DNA of 64,000 bases from Opisthocomus hoazin (lineage: Eukaryota; Chordata; Aves; Opisthocomiformes; Opisthocomidae): positions 81,830,504-81,894,503 of the forward strand of contig NC_134414.1 of NCBI RefSeq assembly GCF_030867145.1, in the 5' to 3' direction. Shown here piece by piece: positions 55,524-64,000 of the stretch; position 1 is the stretch's first letter; the number at the start of each line of letters is the position of its first letter. Below the pieces are notes generated by a model. It was given only the letters and a program-made list of their open reading frames with translations. It made no database searches and was not told where the DNA came from. The translations under genes and the position numbers were made by a program.

Positions 55524-57710
55524 TTGCTGAAATGGTGTTTAGCTCTTCTCAGGAACTAGAATTTGACGTAAATTTTGTTTCTCTTCTTGAAAACTTACGC
55601 CCTGCTCCAGGAGCCTTTAAGGGCGTTAATCTGGCAGGCTGGTTTTTTTTAAGAACCGTATTATTCATAATTTCTTAAAAGGGAAAATAGGTACAAAGCT
55701 TTCTGAATCATTTAGAAGGAGTCTGTGACACTTTGTTCTATAAAATCTATGTCACACCAACTTATAATCTTCGGATATACGTGGAGGTATGGTCGATATA
55801 GTTTTGCTAGCAAGGCTGCTTCATCTTTTTCCCTTGTTCTTGATCAGCCTTGCTGTGCTAACAAATGTCCTTCTGCAGACAAATCTATCAACAAAAACTA
55901 ACACTTTTCCAGTCTCTCTGCCTTCATTTAGCTAACTGAATTGAAACGCTAGCCAGTGAATAAAATGCAGATGAAAGCTCGCAAAACTACTAGTTTACTG
56001 ATGTAACTCTGCAATACAGCCATTTTAACTAATTCTTTAAGGCATAGAAGAAATCTGTATGTTTTTATCTTCATCTTAGATGTGAGGCATATTTTTTCTT
56101 ACCTGAAGTCCATGTAGATGGAGGTAAACATGAGCTTGTGTTTATTAGATTGCTGAGAGAAAGATGTAATCTGAAAAGGTACTTTTTTTCATAAAATAAA
56201 ATACTACTCTATCTAAACCATATTTGAAACGGATATATAACAGTTGCTGAGGAGACTACCATAATCTTTATTTTGATCCTGAAAGTAAGAAATTGTAACG
56301 TACATCAGTTTAAACATGAAAACACCTTGACAATACAAAAACAGATGAGCACCTTTGTGGCTATCACGTTCAATTTGTGAATGATAAAATATTTTTAGTA
56401 TGATTTTCCAGGACTCTTGATATTTCTTTAAAAATACTAATATTTGATCTTAATAGTTAAAACAGTTTGATACATATTTTGCCAGGTAGACAGAAAGTTT
56501 TGATTAATGAAATGTTAAAGTGTTTTGTGGTTACCACTTCAGTTGTTTGTTTAACAATGAAATATATTGCTTCTTTCTCTTGAAAATTTTCAATAAACAC
56601 ATACTGTGTTTTATCCAAGATTCTCTGAGTTTTGATGTTTTATTTGTTACTATCTGGCTGATACCTTTTATATACAGATTCATCTATGTCCCTCTAGGGA
56701 AGAGAAAAAAATGCTTCAAATTAAAGACATTAAGGAAAAAAAAAAGAGAACACAGCGTAAGAATCTCTTTTTTTTCAGGAGCACTGGGCAGAGAAGGATC
56801 TATGTGCATTATGAAGATTTTTGGTTTTGAAATATTATCACAATTTATTTTATTTTCTTCATAGTATTTGCAAAAGAATTTCCTACTGGCATTAATACTA
56901 TTAGCCAAAAAGCAGATTTTACTGTGGAGAATTTGAGTAAAACCCATGAACCTGAATTGGTAAACCCCACCCACCCAAGTGTTTAACACTCTGAAGCTCT
57001 TTGGTGTAATTACAACCACATACCACCAATATACCAGTGTGCAGGCATGCTCCTCAGTGTTTATTTCCCTTTTAACTAGTATGAAGATGATGGTGCTGAT
57101 GATAATAATAACAATTTTATAATTATGGCAATAATAATTATTATTATCATTTCAGATAATTGAGGGTTTATGTAGGGAAGCGCTAATGTATTTAAATCTG
57201 AAGGGGAAGGAAGGAATACGAACTGGTTGTCAGGCCATCAGAGCTCTAGCTTGTGTTATCGGCTCTGACTTTTGAAGTCTAGCCTATACTGCTGGTACAC
57301 AACTGAAACAGAAAATCATCTAAATGTAGACATTGCTTTTATTACCAAGAAGATGCTTCTGTTGATTACCAAGTGCCCCAGCTGAAACAGGTCTGCATGT
57401 AAAATTATCTACAACAGTGGCCTTCCTACGCATAGGCGTATTGTTTAGTTGACCCCTCTACATAAGCAGGTGACAGACGCGTTTCCTGAGGAATCTGTTT
57501 CTGCAGATAAAGCTTGATGTCCTACGCGTTTATGCCCTTTCGCCCTTCAGCACCCCTGGCACTACCCGAGCAATGGCATCCTCTTCTCTAGTGGATCTTT
57601 GGGACGCTCCCAGCGCGTGAGAGATCAAACGCTGCGGCTCAGAGTGGCCACGCCGATCCCTTGCAAACCATCGGAAACGAAGGCTTAAACAGCTGAGTGG
57701 TCTGCGCATT
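55524..57710. other. XG-GYG2 intergenic DNA
   Basis: This is strongly AT-rich and without a supported gene. An inverted repeat lies at 57099-57150. The open frame at 56520-56864 is AT-rich and has no family signature. Confidence 0.45.
57099..57150. repeat. AT-rich inverted repeat
   Basis: Arms ATGATAATAATAA (57099-57111) and TTATTATTATCAT (57138-57150) are perfect reverse complements separated by 26 bp. This is probably a simple-sequence derivative. Confidence 0.6.
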
Positions 57711-58857
57711 TGTTATGGGTTTGCGTGGCAAGGTTTTGGTAGCTGGGGGGCTGTAGGGGTGGCTTCTGTGAGAAGCTGAGAGAAGCTTCCCCCATGTCTG
57801 ATAAAGCTAATGCCAGGTGGCTCTAAGATGGACCCGCCGCTGGCCAAGGCCAAGCCCATCAGCGACAGTGGTAGTGCCTCTGTGATAACATATTGAAGAA
57901 AGGGAAGAAAAAAATGCAGGGAAGCAGCAGTCAAGAGAGAGGAGTGAGACAATGTGAAAGAAACAACTGCAGACACCAAGGTCAGTGAAAAAGGAGGGGA
58001 GAAGGTACTTAAGACTCCAGAGCAGAGAGTCTTCCATTGCAGCTCATGATGAAGACCATGGTGAGGCAGGTTGTCCCCCTGCAGCCCATGGAGGTCCACG
58101 GTGGAGCAGATCTCCACCTGTAGCCTGTGGAAGGGACCCCACGCCAGAGCAGGTGGATGCCTGAAGGAAGCTGTGACACCGTGGGGAGCCCTGCGCTGGA
58201 GCAGGCTCCTGCCAGGACCTGCAGACCCATGGAGAGAGGAGCCCACGCCAGAGCAGGTTTGCTGGCAGGGTTTGTGACCCCGTGGGGGACCCACACTGGG
58301 GCAGCCTGTTCCTGAAGAACTGCACCCTGTGGGAAGGACCCATGCTGGGGCAGTTTGGGAAGAGCTGCAGCCCGTGGGAAGGAGTCATGTTGGAGAAGTT
58401 TGTGGAGAACTGTCTCACATGAGAGGGACCTCACGCTGGAGCAGGGGAAGAGTGTGAGGAGTCCTCCCCCTGAGGAGGAAAGAGCAGCAGAGACAACGTG
58501 TGATGAACTGACTGTAACCCCCATTCCCCGTCCCCCTGCGCCACTCGGGGGATGAGGGAGAGAAACGGGAGTGAAGTTGAGCCTGGGAAGAACGGAGGGG
58601 TGGGGGGAAGGTGTTTTAAGATCTAGTTTTATTTCTCACTATCCTACTCTGATTTGATTGGTGATGAATTAAACTCCCTTTTCTCCCCAAGTTCAGTCTG
58701 TTTTGTCCGTGACAGTAATTGGCGAGTGATCTCTCCCTGTCCTTATCTCAACCCCTGAGCCGTTCATCATATTCCCTCTCCCCTGTCCAGCTGAGGAGAG
58801 GGAGTGATAGAGCGGTTTTGGTGGGCACCTGGCATTTATCCAGGCCAAACCAATACA
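57711..58857 (+). mobile_element. Solo LTR (about 1.15 kb ERV family), plus strand, next to CpG island
   Basis: The element begins TGTTATGGGTTTGCGTGG and ends GGCCAAACCAATACA (1147 bp). It is the same family as the minus-strand copy at 40860-42016. The flanking five bases are GCATT and GCCTT, one mismatch. It contains a degenerate minisatellite-like array with about two more units than the other copy, and lacks the 104-bp duplication found there. It ends about 300 bp before the CpG island, so its promoter, if active, would read toward GYG2. Confidence 0.88.
58058..58455 (+). repeat. Degenerate 45-53-bp tandem array inside the LTR
   Basis: About eight diverged units share a pattern of GGGCAG or GAGCAG, then CTGCAGCCC-TGG, then GGACCCA-GCTG. 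Stop codons are scarce on the minus strand, which explains the long proline/serine-rich open frames there (57713-58524) that are not host genes. Confidence 0.7.
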
Positions 58858-59159
58858 GCCTTTTCTTCAGCAGTGCGCTGCCTGAAGTCGCGGTACTCTG
58901 CTGAGGAGCGACTGGCGTGCACAGAACAGTTTGATGCAAAAAATGCCTCGGCTGATCCGCGCCAGCCTAGAATCGCCTGCAGAGACCTTGTGCGGCTGAA
59001 CGATGTCGATGTCAGTACCTCACCTCTAGGTTACCGACGAAAACCCGCTGTGCGGGTGTATGTGCCTTTACACGGATATTTGTGACAGTGCAGATAGCGC
59101 TCCGAAGGGCAGATGCTCTCTGAAAACGTTTGTTTATTTATTTGTCTGCCAGGGTGAGA

Positions 59160-60620
59160 AGCTGCCAGGCTGTGCATGTCCGCCGGGGTCATGGCGGCCC
59201 CAGGGAAGTTACGGAGTGGACGGAGCAGGGCTGGGGGGAGGCCGGCCCACACGCCCCGCGTTTCGTGTGCCTGACGCCCTGACCCTCCGGTCCCGCAGGC
59301 CGCGGCCTCCGCCCCTCCCCCCCCCCGCAGGGATCGCTCTGCTCTTCGTAGCCGCCTTGAGCCACCGCGCAGCCCCGCAGGGCCCGGCGCCCCCCGCCCG
59401 GGAGCCTCGAAGCAACAGCGGGGGTGGGGGTGTGGGGGCCGCTCTCCTTCCTCAGCGCCCCCAGGGCAGCGCCCCGGGATCTCCGGAGGTCGCGCTGGAA
59501 CCGCAGCCACCGGGCTGCGCAGGGGACGGGGACGGGACGGGGAGGCGAGGGCCCCCCACCCTGCCATGACGGGAGGGCTCCAGGGGGCGCCACCGCCCGC
59601 GCCGGGCGGGCAGGCGGTGTGGGCGCTGCCGCGCGGGGACCAATGGCGCGGGAGCGCCGCGCCGCGCCGCCAGGAGGCGCCGTGGTGCCGCCGCCGCGCG
59701 TAGGTGGTGCCGCGGGCGGGCCGGGGCGGCGGGCAGGTGCGGGGCTCCGGGGTCCGAGGTGCGGGCTCTGCCCTGCCCTGCCCTGCCGCGGGGGCGAGAG
59801 GGGTAGGACGGGCCCCTTGCAGTAAAGCCAGCGCCGGCAACGGCGGGGGGCGGGGTGGGCCGCGCCACCCTCCCAAATGGTCTCTGCCGCTGCGGGGGAG
59901 CCCCTGCGAGTGTCGCTCCCCTGCCCGCAGCAGGAGGCGGGCTAATCCCAGCTCGCGGTTTACCGGCCCCGCCGCCAGCAGGTGAGGCGGCGGCGGAGGT
60001 GCGGGCCCGGGCCTGGCCCCGGGCCGTGCCCCCGCCCGGCCGCCCGCCGCAGGATGTCCGGTGAGTACCGCGGCTCCGCGCCCCGCCGCCGGGGCCGCCC
60101 GCCAGTCTCGCAACTCCCGCCCCGTGCGCCCTCAGCGCCTCCCGGGGACGGCGGGGCCTTCCCCCTCCTCGCACCCCGACGCGGGTGGGGGTCTCCGCCG
60201 TGGCGCTGCCGGGGGGGCGCCGGGCCGCAGTTAGCGGTCCCGGATTCGGGCCTGAGCCCCTTCGTGCCCGTGCGCAGGGACCGGCCTGCCCGGGCCGCGG
60301 CGGGTCCTCGGGCCGGGGTGGGCTCCCTGGGGCCGGGGCGCACACGGAGCGGCTCCGCTCGGCTCCCCGCTCGCGCAGCGGCGGTGCGGCCCCGCAAGCC
60401 GCGAGGGGCCGGCTCGGGGCTGGCCGCGCCGGGCGGGCGCGGGAGCCGTCCCGTTTCCCGAGCGGGCTCTCAAAAATGGGGAGAAAGCCGGGGCCGGAGC
60501 TGGGTTTGTGGGGCCGTGGGAAGGGTCTCACAGACGGCACCTCCCCGGGCGTTCGGCCCCTGGGTCCCGAGCTCGGCTTCACCTGTGGGGCACCTCTGCA
60601 AATCGAACGGTTAGAGATTG
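59160..60620. promoter_or_regulatory. CpG island promoter (probably GYG2)
   Basis: This is about 1.4 kb of very high GC with dense CpG, the only large island in the window. It contains GC-box-like runs (for example GGGGGCGGGG near 59845), a CCAAT sequence in the forward strand at 59640-59644, an ATGGCGGC element near 59190 that resembles a YY1 site, and a short (CCTGC)n run at about 59770-59788. The candidate start exon at 60054 lies in its 3' half. Long open frames on both strands here are a by-product of the scarcity of stop codons in GC-rich DNA. Confidence 0.8.
60054..60060 (+). CDS. GYG2: Probable GYG2 (glycogenin-2) coding exon 1, start codon only
   Basis: Inside the CpG island, ATGTCCG is followed at once by the consensus donor GTGAGT. 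This gives a coding start of 7 nt, phase 1 at the donor. Glycogenin genes have a very short first coding segment before the TDQAFVTL block (family knowledge, from memory). The position directly downstream of XG on the same strand matches the human order CD99-XG-GYG2. Glycogenin-2 is a self-glucosylating primer of glycogen synthesis. The start context is fair (A at -3, T at +4). No exon 2 was found before 64000, so identity rests on synteny, phase and the CpG-island setting. Confidence 0.5.
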
Positions 60621-63600
60621 CCCTTTGGCTTGGGTTTGGGTTTTTTTTCTTTTCTTTCCTGAGAGGAGGGTGGAAAGTCTGGAAACGTCTAACTTAAATG
60701 TATCGAGTCCTTTGTGCTGCCTTTGGACTGCCTGAGCAACTGTTACTCATGTTTTTTCAAGCTGGTATGTTACTATTTTGGGAGCACCTTTGAGTACTAT
60801 GCTTATGCTTATTTGTATATTATAATATTGTTGCATTTGATTTTTTGCAGAGGTCATTTAGTGTCTGTTGAGTAACAAAACTGCAGGGTCTTGAAGCAGG
60901 ATGTAGCTGTTCTTAACTGAAAGATACTTAGTAAAAGCTACACAAAATAAGAAAAAAGCCCCCTCCTGTAGCCTTCCGAGATAACAGTCATAATGCTGTC
61001 TGGTAAAACTCAGTCTTGTTTTAATGAAGGGCAGGAGGAAGTCTGGTTTCTGGATCAGGCAGGACTTTGTTAGACCGAGAGAAATATTCTGTGCCATCAA
61101 ATGTCGATTTCTATTCTGTTATAAAAAGATCTGTGTAAAGTGGTGGTTGGGCCATCTTCACCAGTAAAGTTTCTGCAGTTGGACCCAGAATGAACAAGCA
61201 TGGGAATTAAAATTGCCAGCTGTCATTTGTTTACTAGGGCAAGAACTGCCTCTCTGCTGAAAACTTGCATAATAATTTCTGATGGTGGTCCAACATAGGT
61301 TATTGTTTGACATCATTATTCACCATTCGTTTTACCTACTTATAACAAAATACTTCTTGACTTCTTCTAAGGTCATAGGTGTCAGCTGAAGCTTTCCATT
61401 CCAGGTACTTGTGATACATTTGTGCTAGGTCCGAGAAGTGAGAAGGCCTGTAGCCTGCCCTAGCCTTGCAGCAGCCCAACGCGTCTTCACCGGGACACGC
61501 TTCTGGGGCAGGATGCGTAGGGACCTACATGTGGGAGCAGGAGTAACAAAACTGTAGCTGGAAAACATGCTGTCAGTTGGGGCTGTGTTATGTCATTCTC
61601 ACTTGGGATTTCAGAAAGGGGCTTTGGGCTCAGTGAGCGCAGCTCCAGGCTGCAGCCAGCCCACCCTGCAGATTGTGGCTGAGGTAGAAGGGGGAAGGCA
61701 AATAAAGAGTGACAGGTGGTTCCAGGGAGGAATTTAAGAAAGCAATGAGGCCACGGTTGTTAGTGTGAATGGCAGTACATGCTGAGGACGTAACCAGCCT
61801 GTTGGAGGCTTTTAGCTATTGGTTTATCTACTCTTATGCACAAGACATCAATATGTTATTTAGATTATGCTTCTAGGGAAGTTGTACTGTAGAAGTCTTT
61901 GGTCTCCTATTGCAATTTTGGAGTGGGTAACTAGGCAGATTTGAGTCGTTACTCCAGTAGCCACAGCTAGAGCACATTTGTCCTCTCTCTGTGTATCAGA
62001 ACAAAGACCGAAATATGTTCAAAAAGCTATGTCTAGTGGATTATGGAGGAAAAAGGACCCTACATAGGCTTATCTTGAAGCTGGCAGGTGCATGTGGTTG
62101 ATTCAGTGCTTGTTATTATGAGCCACTCCTGATTCTCAGTGGGAACCTGGTGTTTGTTCATTCCCTCTCTCTTTTCTTCTTTGAACATCAAAGTGAGCAC
62201 CATCCTGTCTCCTTGCTGGTGCGGATTCTAAGTAAGGCTTTTAGCTTCCCTAGAATTTGTTTTCAGGCCTGTTGAAGAATTCTGCCTCCGGCAGTGTCAG
62301 ATGTACTACTGCTGTGAGTAAGTAGCATAAGAAATTGGTGATCTTGGTTAAAAAAACTCTAACAAGTTTCACATAAAATCATGCTGACTGTGGTGATTCA
62401 CATTACTTTTGCTGTCTTTTCTGTGTTGCAATCTGTAGCTGCAGAGCAGGGTCTAAAACAACTCGCCAAAGTTACTTGGTTGAAAATCCTTGGTTTGTTC
62501 TGAGAAGCTATTGTTAGGTATTAAAGCTGAGGAGCCACTTCTGATGATAATGATTTCTAAATTTACATCTTCATGTGATGTGTGTTAATCCAGAAAATAC
62601 GTGAACAGATTTATAAATTTATACAGCATGGTTTTAGTGTGATTCTAATCATACACTTACTTTTCTCATAATTCACTAAGAATTCAGTGGTATTCGCCAT
62701 AGGGCTTCACAGCTTGAAAACAATTTGTTTGAAACTTAGTACTGTTCATACTAGGTGTTTTCCATGAAAAATCCTATTGTCATTCAGCACAAAGAATTGA
62801 AAGTTATGCATAATGATGCGGTTGACACCTAAAAATTCAGTTGCAATGAATTTTAAATACCTACACCTTTGGCTTTCAAACGTAAGAGATCAAATCTTCT
62901 TTTGCAGCTTAAAGTCAGTAAGTGAAACCCTGTGTACATTAGATTTAATGCAACTTTGTTCTTGGTTTCATTTTAAGTGGGCATTTTCAGGTAAATGGGA
63001 TACTTTCACAAGTTTATATGAAAAATCTGATCCTTATTTTTCAGTTATAAAAATAAAACATTTATAGAGACAGAGTTCCAAATAACATTGTAAATGAGGC
63101 CAGTCAAGTAACACTTCCTCCTTGAAAACAAGGATTATAAAGAACAAGTAATGATAAAATCTTTTGATTTTAAACCCCCTGTGAATCCTTAATGGATTAG
63201 TGATGCCTCTATACAATTTTAAAATAGCTAGGACATGCTTCTCTCTTTGCACTAGAAATATTTTAGTGTTGCATGGTTTCAATCAATATTTCTTTATCCA
63301 TTTAATTATCTCTGTCATGATTCACTCTGTTAAGAAGGCCATAATATGTACCCCACATCTGATTCTCAAAAGAGACAATTCGTTTCTTTTCTGTATGGGG
63401 TATTTGCAAGAGTTTCTTAGAAGCTGTATTTCTTTGGCCGTTTGCTTCCTTGTGGTTCTGACCACAACTTTTGCCCCACAGGTATAGGGCATGAAACCAT
63501 ACGTAGGGTATGGTAATTTACCATACCAACTTGCTGAACTATTTGATGAGTAGCCTCTGTGTTTTCAGATGTATTGCTTATGTAAAGATTCAGCTTCTGT

Positions 63601-64000
63601 AGCTAAAAGAATTTTCAGAAGCAGTAAGAAGATTACGTGTTCAGTTTTGTGGTTGTTATTTAAAACTGTATTTTAAGAATTAAACTCCCACTCGTTTCAC
63701 AGTTTGCTTTTTTTATTAATCTACCCCCCACGTTCCTCTCAGTGGTTGTTTTATTACCTTTATTTGGCTGAAGATGCCTGTTGCCTAACACAGAAGTGTT
63801 TTTCTTTGCTGAATCTTTGTGTCCTTTGAGAATAATTTTATTGCTAAAGTAGCCTTCAGTGTTTTTTTGTTTTGTTTTTATGTATGCTCATATTTATTCT
63901 TTTAACCTTTTGGAAAATTGCTGTAGGAGCAGTTTACTTGCACAACTGTCCTTTTGAACCACTCCATGTAAGCAACTCTTTATTCATTGTTTTCTGGAAC
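60621..64000 (+). other. Intron 1 of the probable GYG2 gene
   Basis: GC drops sharply after the CpG island and the rest is AT-rich. No exon encoding the conserved glycogenin N-terminus was found, and no repeat was recognised, so exon 2 probably lies beyond the window. Confidence 0.45.

Noticed and set aside
57713-58524. Minus-strand open frames of 193, 171 and 124 codons
   Set aside because: They lie wholly within a solo LTR and reflect its degenerate tandem array. The same kind of frame appears in the other LTR copy at 41388-41868.
59191-59274. ATGGCGGCC start as an alternative gene start in the island
   Set aside because: It gives only about 27 codons before a stop and has no donor in frame with a plausible product. 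It is better read as a possible YY1-like promoter element.
59031-60582. Minus-strand open frames of 360 and 376 codons across the CpG island
   Set aside because: They are Pro/Arg/Gly/Ala-rich, overlap each other and several plus-strand frames, and follow from scarce stop codons in GC-rich DNA. No domain or family signature was seen.
61053-61060. GATCAGGC as a possible start of glycogenin exon 2
   Set aside because: There is no acceptor AG with a pyrimidine tract before it, and the frame hits a stop within a few codons.

Overview
This is a stretch of bird nuclear genome. The evidence is several CR1 LINE fragments with the avian 3' tail (ATTCTATGATTCTATGA-like), ERVL-type and other endogenous-retrovirus solo LTRs of kinds widespread in Neoaves, small GT-AG exons in long introns, and a gene order matching the ancestral region of human Xp22.33 (chromosome 1 in chicken). 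The LTR types point to a neoavian rather than a galliform bird, but the species cannot be named from sequence alone.

Layout. Positions 1-16127 are read as intron 1 of CD99; exon 1, with the signal peptide, is expected upstream of the window. This intron holds CR1 copies, one of them nested, and a complete ERVL-type solo LTR at 8314-8980 with a perfect 5-bp target duplication. CD99 exons 2-11 run from 16128 to 25039 (+), with a 3' UTR to about 26716. After 4.9 kb of intergenic DNA, XG (the Xg blood-group glycoprotein gene, a CD99 paralogue) runs from the ATG at 31634 to the stop at 54812 (+), in nine coding exons with a 12.7-kb first intron; its poly(A) signal is at 55472. A CpG island at about 59160-60620 holds a short ATG exon at 60054-60060 followed by a consensus donor. 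By synteny, exon size and phase this is best read as coding exon 1 of GYG2 (glycogenin-2). The rest of the window is its intron 1.

How the genes relate. CD99 and XG are tandem paralogues encoding small type I membrane proteins: signal peptide, acidic/proline-rich ectodomain, one transmembrane helix and a short tail starting with a shared KKLCFK motif. Every intron in both genes is phase 1, so every internal exon is symmetric. An acidic motif of the form F/L-x-L-x-x-A-L/F recurs in separate small exons, so the ectodomains look built from duplicated and diverged microexons. CD99 here also has an adjacent, clearly duplicated pair of 42-nt exons.

Mobile DNA. Four solo LTRs were delimited. Two are ERVL-type (8314-8980 +, 33610-34205 -). 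Two belong to another, about 1.15-kb family (40860-42016 -, 57711-58857 +). The second pair is in inverted orientation and brackets XG exons 2-9. Nothing bacterial, viral-infectious or CRISPR-like is present. Most long open frames, including those in the CpG island and the LTRs, are not genes.
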